Under the pieces are notes generated by a model. It made no database searches, was not told the origin of the DNA, and worked only from the letters and a program-made list of their open reading frames with translations. DNA of 55,337 nt from JAAZNO01 sp012798275 (GTDB taxonomy: Bacteria > Chloroflexota > Anaerolineae > B4-G1 > SLSP01), in the NCBI GenBank assembly GCA_035347995.1, contig DAOPQD010000012.1, positions 1-55,337 of the forward strand, written 5' to 3'. How positions within the stretch are numbered: position 1 is the first letter of the stretch; the number at the start of each line of letters is the position of its first letter. The position numbers were made by a program, and so were the translations under genes. This document shows, piece after piece, positions 1 through 7,519 of this stretch.

Positions 1-28
1 CGGTTGCGTCTATAACCAGTTCAGGCAT
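1..28 (-). CDS. 5' end of a gene running off the left edge, possibly a PIN-domain (VapC-like) protein
   Basis: On the minus strand a strong ribosome binding site (GGGAGGT) lies 6 nt before an ATG at 28-26. Only nine codons are present, reading MPELVIDAT. A start of the form M-x-x-x-VIDA(S/T) is typical of PIN-domain ribonucleases, where the first Asp is catalytic. Nine residues cannot prove this. The alternative upstream ATG at 32 stops after three codons. Confidence 0.35.
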
Positions 29-123
29 ACATTACCTCCCATTATTCGTGCATTCATGTTTTATTCGTGGTCGGCATTCGTGCTTCGTGTATTTGTGCTC
101 TATTCGTGGACGGCAGCCGTGTT
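29..123. repeat. Degenerate TTCGTG-rich intergenic spacer
   Basis: The spacer between the NB-ARC gene stop and the edge gene holds several near copies of ATTCGTG / TTCGTGT. The same words recur in the leader repeats at 3.2, 3.7, 5.3, 32.2 and 35.0 kb. No open frame or terminator is evident. Confidence 0.5.
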
Positions 124-3100
124 TCATTCGACGGCCTCCAGATTCTTCCGCACGATGCGGATATGCGGATGCTCCGGCGGCAGGAAGCGCTCCAAAATCC
201 GCAGGGCGCGCTCGAAGGCCGCCCGCGCCCCGGCGAGATCGCCCTGGTCCTTCAGCACGCGCCCCAGGTTGTTGACGGTGACGGCAACGTTGGGATGCTC
301 TAGGCCCAAAGATGCCTCCAAAATCCGCAGCGCGCGCTCGTAGGCGGCCCGCGCCCCGGCGAGATCGCCCAGGGCGTGCAGCACGCTCCCCAGGTTGTTG
401 ACGGTGACGGCAACGTTGGGATGCTCTAGGCCCAAAGATGCCTCCCAAATCCGCAGGGCGCGCTCGTAGGCCGCTCGCGCCCCGGCGAGATCGCCCAGGG
501 CGTGCAGCACGCCCCCCAGGTTGTTGACGTCGCGGGCGACCTCCGGGTGCTCCGGCCCGTAGGCCGCCTCGTCAATGCGCAGCGCGCGCTCGAAGGCCGC
601 CCGCGCCCCGACGAGATCGCCCAGGGCGTGCAGCACGCCCCCCAGATTGTTGACGCGGATGGCGACCTTCGGGTGCTCCGGCCCGTAGACCGCCTCGTCA
701 ATGCGCAGCGCGCGCTCGAAGGCCGCCCGCGCCCCGGCGAGATCGCCCAGGTCTTGCAGCACGCTCCCCAGGTTGTTGACGTCGCGGGCGACCTCCGGGT
801 GCTCCGGCCCGTAGGCCGCCTCATCAATGCGCAGCGCGCGCTCGAAGGCCGCCCGCGCCCCGGCGAGATCGCCCAGGGCGTGCAGCACGCCCCCCAGGTT
901 GTTGACGTCGCGGGCGACGTCCGGGTGCTCGGGGCCGTAGGCCGCCTCGTCAAGGCGCAGGGCGCGCTCGTAGGCTTTCCGCGCCCCGGCAAGATCGCCT
1001 TGGTCTTGTAGCACGCTCCCCAGGTTGTTGATGGTGGAAGCAATGTAGGGATGCTCCGGCGGCAGGGTTTTTTCCAGAATGTGCAGCGCGCGCTCGAAGG
1101 CGGCCCGCGCCCCGGCGAGATCGCCCAGATCGTGCAGCACGCGCCCCAGGTTGTTGATGGCGGTGGCGACCTTCGGGTGCTCGGAGCCGTAGGCCGCCTC
1201 GTCAAGGCGCAGGGCGCGCTCGTAGGCTTTCCGCGCCCCGGCGAGATCGCCCAGGTCTTGCAGCACGCCCCCCAGATTGTTGACGCGGATGGCGACCTTC
1301 GGGTGCTCCGGCCCGTAGACCGCCTCGTCAAGGCGCAGGGCGCGCTCGAAGGCGGCCCGCGCCCCGGCGAGATCGCCCAGGGCGTGCAGCACGCTCCCCA
1401 GATTGTTGACGTCGGTGGCGACATGGGGGTGCTCGGGGCCGTAGGCTGCCTCGTCAATGCGCAGCGCGCGCTCGAAGGCTTTCCGCGCCCCGGCGAGATC
1501 GCCCAGGTCGTGCAGCACAAGCCCCAGGTTGTTGACGCGGATGGCGACATTGGGATGCTCTGGGCCGTAGGCCGCCTCGTCAATCCGCAGCGCGCGCTCG
1601 TAGGCTTTCCGCGCCCCGGCGAGATCGCCCAGGGCGTGCAGCACGCCCCCCAGGTTGTTGACGCCGGTGGCGACCTCCGGGTGCTCCGGCCCGTAGGCCG
1701 CCTCATTAATGCGCAGGACGCGCTCGAAGGCCGCCCGCGCCCCGGCGAGATCGGCCACCTGATCCAAATAGAGGCCCAGGTTGTTCCACAGCACGCTGGC
1801 TTGTTCCGCCCCGGCGGCTTCGGCGGCAGGGGCGAGCGTTTCCACATGCGGGCGCAGCGGCGCAAAGGTGGCAGGTAGACCGGTTTCGTTGGCCTGGTGA
1901 GTGAGCGTTGCCAGCGCATCGGCCAACCGCGTCACCTCCCCCGTGCTTCCCTTCTTCTGCTCTTCCCCTCTTCCCTTGCTCATCTCCCGCGCAAACTCCG
2001 CCAGCAACGGGTGGATGGCGTTTTCCTCCTCCAGTAGCCCTGAGGTGCGCAGGTCGTGCAGCGCGACGTCGCAGGCCTCCGCGTTCAGCCCGGCGGCGCG
2101 CTCCAGCAATTCGCAGGGGATGGGGGTGTTGGGCGCGCACCAGCCCGCCAGCGCGAAGAGTTCCCGCGCGGCGGGATCTTGTACGCGCTCCCAGCTCACG
2201 GCGAAGGTTGCCGCCAGGCTCAGGTCGTGGCCGGTGGGATTGCCCTCGGCAGAGCGCCAGCGCTGCATCGAGAGGTGGGCCAGCACGGCGTCCAACTGCT
2301 CCAGGTAGGCGGGGATGGTCAGGCGCGGGAGGATGGCCAGGTAGCGGCCGGCGAGTTCCAGCGCCAGCGGCAGCCCGCCGAGGCGCTTGTGCAGGGCGTC
2401 GAGGGCGTTGTCGGGATCGCGGCGCTGCCCGGCGAAGTGTCCCTGCAAGAAAGCGCGGCTCTCCTCCAGCGTGAAGCAGTCCAGCGGCAGCAAATGGAGG
2501 CCCAGGTCGGGGGGCCAGGTGGCGCGGCGGGCGGTGATCAGCACGCGGCAGGGTGTCTGGCTCAGCTGCGCGACCCAGGCGCGGGCGGGCGCGGGGTCTT
2601 CCAGGTTGTCGAAGATCACCAGGCGGGGGCCGCCCGTCCCCCACACTTTCAGCGTGAGCGCGAGCTGTTCGGGCAAGGTCTCTGGCCAGGGGGTGAGGTC
2701 CATGGCCAGCCCGCACATGGCCACTTCCGCATCGAGCAGGCCTGGCTGCTGCGCGTTGATCCAGTGGACGCCATGGAAGAAGCGTCCATAGCGGTAGGCG
2801 AACTCCACCGCGAGCTGCGTCTTGCCCACCCCGCCCATGCCCTGGATCGCCTGCGTCACCAGGGCGGAGTGTCGGGCGCTGGGGGTTGGGGAAGGCGAGA
2901 GAGCCTGCGCCAGGGTGCGGAGATCTGCCTCGCGCCCGGTGAAGAGGGCGTTGCGGGGGAAGGGCATCCGCGAGCCGGGCGGCAGCGTGCCGGGCGGGGG
3001 GAGTTCGCCGCTGTCTGGCAGGGTGGGGGGGACATACGGTTCGCCGCCGGGGGTCGGCAGCATACCGTGATAAATGCCGACATTGCCGTAGACGTTCCCG

Positions 3101-3150
3101 CCGACGCTCAGGCTATGATCTCGCGCCGAAATGCAGGTTTTCTCGGTCAT
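124..3150 (-). CDS. NB-ARC (STAND) ATPase with 13 TPR repeats and an N-terminal amyloid-like motif; NLR-like defence sensor
   Basis: The start is set at 3150 (MTEKTC...) because AAGGAG lies 7 nt upstream; the longer frame from 3195 only translates a leader repeat. The protein has about 1008 residues. Residues 9-29 are a Gly-rich motif (DHSLSVGGNV...) matching the C-terminus of the upstream gene product. A Pro-rich linker and FTGRE motif follow. The nucleotide-binding domain has a P-loop GMGGVGKT at 104-111, an LVIFDN Walker B, RVLITAR and GLPLALEL motifs. From about residue 454 to the end are 13 TPRs of 42 residues (NNLGxVLxxLGDLAGARxAxERAL). Known for the family: TPRs sense a ligand and the ATPase oligomerises. 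Inferred: the N-terminal motif then seeds aggregation of the neighbouring effector. It lies 85 bp downstream of that gene in the same orientation. Confidence 0.88.
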   Translation of the reverse strand: MTEKTCISARDHSLSVGGNVYGNVGIYHGMLPTPGGEPYVPPTLPDSGELPPPGTLPPGSRMPFPRNALFTGREADLRTLAQALSPSPTPSARHSALVTQAIQGMGGVGKTQLAVEFAYRYGRFFHGVHWINAQQPGLLDAEVAMCGLAMDLTPWPETLPEQLALTLKVWGTGGPRLVIFDNLEDPAPARAWVAQLSQTPCRVLITARRATWPPDLGLHLLPLDCFTLEESRAFLQGHFAGQRRDPDNALDALHKRLGGLPLALELAGRYLAILPRLTIPAYLEQLDAVLAHLSMQRWRSAEGNPTGHDLSLAATFAVSWERVQDPAARELFALAGWCAPNTPIPCELLERAAGLNAEACDVALHDLRTSGLLEEENAIHPLLAEFAREMSKGRGEEQKKGSTGEVTRLADALATLTHQANETGLPATFAPLRPHVETLAPAAEAAGAEQASVLWNNLGLYLDQVADLAGARAAFERVLRINEAAYGPEHPEVATGVNNLGGVLHALGDLAGARKAYERALRIDEAAYGPEHPNVAIRVNNLGLVLHDLGDLAGARKAFERALRIDEAAYGPEHPHVATDVNNLGSVLHALGDLAGARAAFERALRLDEAVYGPEHPKVAIRVNNLGGVLQDLGDLAGARKAYERALRLDEAAYGSEHPKVATAINNLGRVLHDLGDLAGARAAFERALHILEKTLPPEHPYIASTINNLGSVLQDQGDLAGARKAYERALRLDEAAYGPEHPDVARDVNNLGGVLHALGDLAGARAAFERALRIDEAAYGPEHPEVARDVNNLGSVLQDLGDLAGARAAFERALRIDEAVYGPEHPKVAIRVNNLGGVLHALGDLVGARAAFERALRIDEAAYGPEHPEVARDVNNLGGVLHALGDLAGARAAYERALRIWEASLGLEHPNVAVTVNNLGSVLHALGDLAGARAAYERALRILEASLGLEHPNVAVTVNNLGRVLKDQGDLAGARAAFERALRILERFLPPEHPHIRIVRKNLEAVE
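150..1791 (-). repeat. Tandem array of 126-bp TPR-coding repeats (13 units)
   Basis: Thirteen in-frame 126-bp units encode the TPR domain of the NB-ARC protein. Neighbouring units are nearly identical at DNA level over long stretches (for example the GCCCCGGCGAGATCGCCCAG core), pointing to recent duplication or gene conversion. Units near the 3' end (YGPEHP replaced by LGLEHP or LPPEHP) are more diverged. The unit length is a multiple of three, so long spurious frames are open on both strands. Confidence 0.95.
3064..3126 (-). other. N-terminal amyloid-like motif of the NB-ARC protein
   Basis: Codons 9-29 encode A-R-D-H-S-L-S-V-G-G-N-V-Y-G followed by NVGIYHG. Aligned without gaps to codons 109-129 of the upstream gene it gives 10 of 21 identities, including DHS, GG and the final HG, and most differences are conservative (L/I, V/I, S/A). 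Position at the extreme N-terminus before a Pro-rich linker fits an amyloid signalling motif of an NLR-like protein. Confidence 0.6.
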
Positions 3151-3235
3151 TGCTGTGCTCCTTCGAAAATGGCCCCGAATGAACACGAATTTCACGAATA
3201 AGAGTTGGCTTGTGTCAGGCTGGGGATGGAATCCC

Positions 3236-3670
3236 CTATTTCTTCACGCGGCTCACGTTGTGATCCCCCACGATGTTCCCATCGCCGTGGATATTCGTCA
3301 CGCCGCCGCCGATGCTGCCGCCGATCGCGATGGAATGATCGCTCGCGGTGACGGTGAGCGACGGGCTGCTGCCGGGCGATACCATCTCCAGCAGGGCCTG
3401 CGCCGCGCGGAGCACCTCCGCGTCGCGGGGCGCGTCGGTCGCCGCCAGCTCCTCTTGCACGACCGTCTGGCGTCCCGTGGATTCCGGCTTCGCTTCGAGC
3501 TGCTCTACCGCCCTGGTGACATCGCCTGTCTTGCCGTAACGGTTGAGGATCAGGCGTTTGAGATGGGCGTAGGCGTCTTTGAGCGCCTTTTCGGCGCCGT
3601 CCTTGAGGGCCGCCGTTGCTCCGCCGACCAGCGCGGATATAATCAGGGCCAGGGGTTCAATGGATTCCAT
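3236..3670 (-). CDS. Small helical protein with C-terminal amyloid-like motif; candidate Bell-type cell-death effector
   Basis: The 144-residue product starts with a hydrophobic stretch (residues 7-22, LALIISALVGGATAAL). A predicted alpha-helical, charged region follows to about residue 100, and then a Gly-rich tail (DHSIAIGGSIGG... through DGNIVGDHN). The tail matches the N-terminal motif of the downstream NB-ARC protein. Established: Dyrka and colleagues described bacterial pairs in which an NLR-like protein and an adjacent helical 'Bell' effector share a BASS amyloid motif, by analogy with fungal NWD2/HET-S. Inferred: this is the membrane-acting effector of such a pair. GGAGG 6 nt before the ATG supports the start. 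No homology search was possible, so assignment to Bell rests on layout and composition. Confidence 0.7.
   Translation of the reverse strand: MESIEPLALIISALVGGATAALKDGAEKALKDAYAHLKRLILNRYGKTGDVTRAVEQLEAKPESTGRQTVVQEELAATDAPRDAEVLRAAQALLEMVSPGSSPSLTVTASDHSIAIGGSIGGGVTNIHGDGNIVGDHNVSRVKK
3284..3346 (-). other. C-terminal amyloid-like motif of the small effector
   Basis: Codons 109-129 of the 144-residue protein encode the partner of the NB-ARC motif (A-S-D-H-S-I-A-I-G-G-S-I-G-G then GVTNIHG). It is followed by a second Gly/Asn turn-rich segment (DGNIVGDHN), which could form another beta-arch rung. Placement at the C-terminus here and the N-terminus in the partner is the expected geometry for templated assembly. 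Confidence 0.6.
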
Positions 3671-3830
3671 GAGCGTTCCTCCTTCGAAAATGGCCCCGAA
3701 TGAACACGAATGTCACGAATAAGATTAGAAATTCCTTGCCCCCGGGGCTGCTACGTCCTCAAACACCACGCTTCAGCGCGGGCGACTTGTGTCAGGCTGG
3801 GGATTCTATCCCCAGCCAAACTCACGCCTC
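3671..3830 (-). repeat. Leader repeat (copy upstream of the effector gene); a short copy lies at 3157-3235
   Basis: Read on the minus strand the module runs: a GGGGAT..ATCCCC hairpin, a CGCTGAAGCG segment, TTTGAGGACGTAGCAGC, CCCCGGGGGC, TTATTCGTGACATTCGTG, TTCATTCGGGGCCATTTTCG, then AAGGAGG and the start codon. The same order recurs before the NB-ARC gene (short form, 3157-3235), near 32.2 kb and before the GH31 gene at 35.0 kb. The end before the LysM gene at 5.3 kb is shared too. The repeat supplies the Shine-Dalgarno sequence. Between 3831 and 3938 only further repeat words such as ACGCAGATT are seen. Confidence 0.8.
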
Positions 3831-3938
3831 ACATTTTCAGAAAATAGCGAATCGGCGAATCGCTTGCGTTGACACGTTTCTGCGTCCCATCAACGCCGGA
3901 GAACTATCGGACGCAGGTTTACGCAGATTCTTCTCTCA

Positions 3939-5051
3939 TCAGCGTTCATCAGCGTTTATTTGCGTCCAGCTACATTCATCTTTGCCGAGGGGGGCGGGCC
4001 TTTCGCAGGTGGATTCCGGCATGAGGTGTCGTCCCGCCGCCGACGCTTCGAGGATGGCGTGCATGACGTCGAGCACGTGATAGGCCAGGTCGCCGCTGGC
4101 GCGGTGCGGGCGGCCGGCGCGCAGCGCCCGCGCCAGCTCCGCCACGCCCAGTCCCCGGCTGTTTTCGGCGTGTCCCTGGACGAGGGGGACCTCCTGCCAG
4201 CCGCTCTTGGATTGCCAGAGCTGCACCGGCCCGCCGAAGGTGTTCGGGTCGGGACCGCTCAGCGTGCCCTCGGAGCCGTAAATCTCGAAGTAGGGCAGGC
4301 GCGCTGCCCACATGTCGAAGCTGGTGATGAGCGTCGCCACAACCCCGCTGGCGAAATCCAGCACCCCCACGACATGCGTGGGCGTCTCGACCTGGATGAG
4401 CTCGCCCGCGTGCGGTTGGCTGGCGATGCGCCGCTCCGGGAAGGAGATCCGCGCCGCGCCGGTGACCCGCGCCACCGGGCCGAGGAGGCTTATCAGCGCG
4501 GTGAGGTAGTAGGGGCCCACGTCGAAGAGAGGCCCGGCGCCCCGCTTGTAGAAAAACTCCGGATGGGGATGCCAGGATTCGGGGCCGTGGCCGGCCATGA
4601 AGGCGGTCGCCGCGACGGGCACGCCGATCGCGCCGGCGTCGAGCAGCCGCCGACAGGTCTGCAGGCCCGCGCCGAGGAAAGTATCGGGCGCGCTGCCGAT
4701 GCGCAGTCCCCTGGCGCGCGCGAGCTCCACCGTGCGGCGTCCCTCCTCCCGGCTGATGGCGAGGGGCTTTTCGGTGTACACATGCTTTCCCGCTTCCAAC
4801 GCTGCCAGGTTGATCGCCGCGTGGGCGGCGGGCGGGGTCAGATTGATGACGATCTCGATGGCGGGATCGGCGAGCAGCTCCGTCACCGGCAGCGCGCGGA
4901 TGCCGAATTCAGCGGCTTTGGCCTCGGCGCGCGCCGGTTCCGCATCGGCGCAGGCGAGCAGCGCGAGTTCGGGGAATCTCTGGCAGTTCTGGAGATAGAT
5001 GTCGCTGATGTTGCCGCAGCCTACAATCCCGACGGTCATTTTCTCGTTCAT
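3939..5051 (-). CDS. Gfo/Idh/MocA family NAD(P)-dependent oxidoreductase
   Basis: The product of about 370 residues begins MNEKMTVGIVGCGNIS, a Rossmann GxGxxx motif. The start at 5051 is chosen over one at 5165 because AAAGGA lies just upstream and a promoter sits between the two. The catalytic-region motif YTEKPLA is present, followed by the alpha/beta C-terminal domain (GPLFDVGPYYLTALISLLG). Members oxidise sugars, inositols or related polyols; the substrate cannot be read from sequence. The last dozen residues (DECSWTQINADER) are encoded by an ACGCAGAT / ATCAGCGTT repeat, so the native C-terminus probably ended a little earlier. It is monocistronic, with the defence pair downstream on the same strand. 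Confidence 0.88.
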   Translation of the reverse strand: MNEKMTVGIVGCGNISDIYLQNCQRFPELALLACADAEPARAEAKAAEFGIRALPVTELLADPAIEIVINLTPPAAHAAINLAALEAGKHVYTEKPLAISREEGRRTVELARARGLRIGSAPDTFLGAGLQTCRRLLDAGAIGVPVAATAFMAGHGPESWHPHPEFFYKRGAGPLFDVGPYYLTALISLLGPVARVTGAARISFPERRIASQPHAGELIQVETPTHVVGVLDFASGVVATLITSFDMWAARLPYFEIYGSEGTLSGPDPNTFGGPVQLWQSKSGWQEVPLVQGHAENSRGLGVAELARALRAGRPHRASGDLAYHVLDVMHAILEASAAGRHLMPESTCERPAPLGKDECSWTQINADER

Positions 5052-5123
5052 GGATGACGTCCTTTCCTGGTGAGTTTTTTGCGCGATGGCGTCCCCTGGC
5101 AGGGCTTTTGTGCATCTTCTTCG

Positions 5124-5152
5124 ATTGTATAATGGGGAAGCGCGCCTGTCAA
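5124..5152 (-). promoter_or_regulatory. Sigma70-type promoter of the Gfo/Idh/MocA gene
   Basis: On the minus strand TTGACA (5152-5147) is separated by 17 bp from TACAAT (5129-5124). The predicted start of transcription is about 65 nt before the ATG at 5051. The -35 is a perfect consensus. Confidence 0.75.
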
Positions 5153-5164
5153 GAAACCGTTTCA

Positions 5165-5369
5165 ATTTGCACGAAAATGTGAGATGTGAAGTGTGAGTAG
5201 CGATTGCGACGGTTCTCTACTTCCGGTTCACGGGTCTCTATTCTCGGAGGAGAAGACAGGGGACGCAGATTCACGCAGGTAAACGCCGATCAGATCTGTG
5301 ATATCATCTTAAATTTCTGATTCGTGAAATTCGTGTTCATTCGGGGACCATTTTCGCAGGAGGAAAGGC
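5165..5369 (+). repeat. Mosaic of repeat modules forming the leader of the LysM gene
   Basis: Three repeat types are joined head to tail: TCTCTATTCTCGGAGGAG (5'-leader type shared with 14.6, 30.2 and 31.8 kb), GGACGCAGATTCACGCAGG (shared with 3.9 kb), and ATTCGTGAAATTCGTG plus TTCATTCGGGG with CCATTTTCGCAGGAGG (shared with 3.2, 3.7, 32.2 and 35.0 kb). The last one supplies the ribosome binding site for the gene at 5370. Confidence 0.7.
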
Positions 5370-6776
5370 ATGCTCTATCATCGGAGACTTCGCACTATCG
5401 TTTTCAGTCTGGTGTTGACCCTCGCGCTGATTGCCGCGACGGTCCCCGCCGTTTGGGCGCAAGGCGTCACCCACGTGGTGCAGCGGGGCGATACGCTTTA
5501 CAGCATCGCGCGCCGCTACGGCGTGACCGTGCAGAGCCTGGTCCAGGCTAACGGCATTCTCAATCCCAATCTCATCTATGTGGGACAGCGGCTCAGCATC
5601 CCCGGCGCGACAGCGCCGGCGCCGACGCCGACCCCGCCCCCGGCGACCGGTGTTGTCCATGTGGTAGCGCCCGGCGAGACGTTGACGCGGATCGCGCTGC
5701 GCTACGGCGTCACGGTCTACGCCATCGTCAGCGCCAACAACCTGGCCAACCCCAACCTGATCTCTGTGGGGCAGCGATTGACCATCCCCGGCGGCGCTCC
5801 ACCGGGCCCGGCTCCCACCCCCGCTCCGACGCCAGGGCCGATCCTCAGCGGCTTCCAGTTGGGCGGCCAGGCCCATGCGCTCACCTATGCTGAGCAAATG
5901 CGTCACGCCGGCATGAGCTGGGTCAAGTTCCAGGTGGCATACTCCCCCGGCGCCTCCGCGAGCGCCGCTCACGACCTGATCCAGCAGGGACACGCGGCGG
6001 GCTTCAAGGTGCTGCTCAGCCTCACCGGGCGGGATAAGAATCCCGCCAGCATTGATTTCGCCGGATTTATCTCCTTCGTGACCGAAGTGGCGCAAGGCGG
6101 GCCCGACGCCATTGAGGTGTGGAACGAGGCCAACATTGACCGCGAATGGCCTGCCGGGCAGATCAGCCCCACGGCCTATGTTCAGCAGCTGCTCGCGCCG
6201 GCTTATCGGGCCATCAAGGCCGTGAATCCCGCGATCGTCGTCATCTCCGGCGCACTCGCGCCGACGGGGTACTTCGGCGGTCGCTGCACCGGTGCTGGCT
6301 GCGACGACGCCCCCTACCTCGCGGCGATGCGGGCCGCCGGCGCGACGTCATCCATGGATTGTGTGGGCGTCCATTACAACGAGGGCATCCTGCCGCCCTC
6401 ACAGACCAGCGGCGACCCCCGCGGCAATCCCACGCACTACACGCGCTATTTCTGGACGATGGTAAACACGTACTACAACGCCTTGGGCGGACAACGCCCG
6501 CTTTGTTTCACCGAACTCGGCTATCTTTCTCCCGAAGATTACGGGACTTTGCCCGCCGCTTTCTCCTGGGCGGCGAACACCACGATCGCGCAGCACGCGG
6601 CATGGCTGGCGCAGGCAGCGCAGCTCGCAAGGAGTTCGGGCAAAGTGCGGCTGCTGATAGTCTACAACGTGGATTTCACCGAGTGGGGCGGCGACGATCC
6701 GCAGGCAGGCTATGCCATCCTTCGCCGTGATGGCAGTTGCCCGGCCTGCGAGACCCTGCACGCCGTCATGCATTAG
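5370..6776 (+). CDS. Secreted protein with two LysM domains and a glycoside-hydrolase-like TIM-barrel domain
   Basis: This protein has 468 residues. Residues 1-30 are a Sec signal peptide ending AVWA. Two LysM repeats (about 34-77 and 94-137; HVVQRGDTLYSIARRYGVTV and HVVAPGETLTRIALRYGVTV) bind N-acetylglucosamine polymers, normally peptidoglycan, and are separated by Pro/Thr-rich linkers. From about residue 155 an (alpha/beta)8-type domain follows, with EVWNEANIDREW as the probable acid/base region and CFTELGYLS as the probable nucleophile strand, as in clan GH-A families such as GH39 or GH5. It probably acts outside the cell on wall or exopolysaccharide glycans; substrate unknown. AGGAGG lies 6 nt before the start. 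Confidence 0.85.
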   Translation: MLYHRRLRTIVFSLVLTLALIAATVPAVWAQGVTHVVQRGDTLYSIARRYGVTVQSLVQANGILNPNLIYVGQRLSIPGATAPAPTPTPPPATGVVHVVAPGETLTRIALRYGVTVYAIVSANNLANPNLISVGQRLTIPGGAPPGPAPTPAPTPGPILSGFQLGGQAHALTYAEQMRHAGMSWVKFQVAYSPGASASAAHDLIQQGHAAGFKVLLSLTGRDKNPASIDFAGFISFVTEVAQGGPDAIEVWNEANIDREWPAGQISPTAYVQQLLAPAYRAIKAVNPAIVVISGALAPTGYFGGRCTGAGCDDAPYLAAMRAAGATSSMDCVGVHYNEGILPPSQTSGDPRGNPTHYTRYFWTMVNTYYNALGGQRPLCFTELGYLSPEDYGTLPAAFSWAANTTIAQHAAWLAQAAQLARSSGKVRLLIVYNVDFTEWGGDDPQAGYAILRRDGSCPACETLHAVMH

Positions 6777-6819
6777 CCGCTTCGGGGGATAGTCGCAGCG
6801 GCGTGGGGTCAGCGCGCTT

Positions 6820-7518
6820 CTATTTCTTCCATGCGGATTCTTCCATGCGGAAGATGAGGGCCGTCTCCGGCGTTGCGCCCGCGCGCCAGCGGAGCGTCCC
6901 CAGGAATCCCTGCCGCTCGACGCCGGGCAGGGCGGCGGCGACGGCGGCGCGGTCTGGCTCGCCGGCAGCTCCGGCTGCGGCGATGGCCTCGGCCAACGTG
7001 TAGACCGCTTCGTAGGTCGGCAGCGCCCAAACGCCGGGGACGGGCGTGTGCGGGCCGACGGCGCGATAGGCGGCGATCCAGTCGGCGGTCCCGTCGAGCG
7101 TTTTCGGCAGGGGATAGCTCTCGTCCTCTGCACCGAGCGCCAGCAACGGCAATCCCGCTTCGGCGTAGAGGGGGCGGGCGGCAGCGGTGCTTTCCGGCTG
7201 GAAATGGCCGATTGCAGCGACGACGTCCCCATCCGTGACGAGATTGCGGGCGGCAGTCACGGCGAAGTCGGGGTCGGCCCGGTCGTCGTAGGCCACGAGC
7301 TCCAGCCGCCACCCGCCGGCGCCGCCCGTCGCATTGATTTCGCGCACGGCCAGCCGCGCGGCGTAGATCGCATCATAGCCGACGTCGCGATCCGCCCCCT
7401 CGAAGGGCGCCACGAGGCCGATTTTCACCACCGGCGGGAGAGCGGGGGGCAGGCAGGCGGTCAGCGTGACCAGGAGGAGCAGCCACAGCGCTTTTGTGGG
7501 GATCGGGCGGGCGACCAT
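6820..7518 (-). CDS. Shortened ABC-type (LivK-like) substrate-binding lipoprotein
   Basis: The 232-residue product has a lipoprotein signal (LLLVTLTAC, lipobox Cys about 20) and the N-terminal lobe of a type-1 periplasmic binding protein (VKIGLVAPFEGADRDVGYDAIYAARLAVREINATGG; VAAIGHFQPESTAAARPLY). After SYPLPKTLDG the sequence jumps to the family's late segment (YEAVYTLAEAIAAAG, RQGFLGTLRW). Usual members have about 370-400 residues, so roughly 130-150 residues of the second lobe are missing. The frame is intact. It may be a decayed binding protein or one adapted to another job. It starts 1 nt after the ruvA stop, so it is translated with the ruvC-ruvA operon. No transporter genes are adjacent. 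Confidence 0.72.
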   Translation of the reverse strand: MVARPIPTKALWLLLLVTLTACLPPALPPVVKIGLVAPFEGADRDVGYDAIYAARLAVREINATGGAGGWRLELVAYDDRADPDFAVTAARNLVTDGDVVAAIGHFQPESTAAARPLYAEAGLPLLALGAEDESYPLPKTLDGTADWIAAYRAVGPHTPVPGVWALPTYEAVYTLAEAIAAAGAAGEPDRAAVAAALPGVERQGFLGTLRWRAGATPETALIFRMEESAWKK

Positions 7519-7519
7519 G

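Noticed and set aside
502..1878. Long plus-strand open frames opposite the TPR region
   Set aside because: They arise because the 126-bp repeat unit is a multiple of three and GC-rich; the minus-strand protein has clear TPR and NB-ARC motifs.
3151..3195. Upstream ATG adding MKFVFIRGHF to the NB-ARC protein
   Set aside because: The extra codons translate the repeated leader; AAGGAG sits correctly before the internal ATG at 3150.
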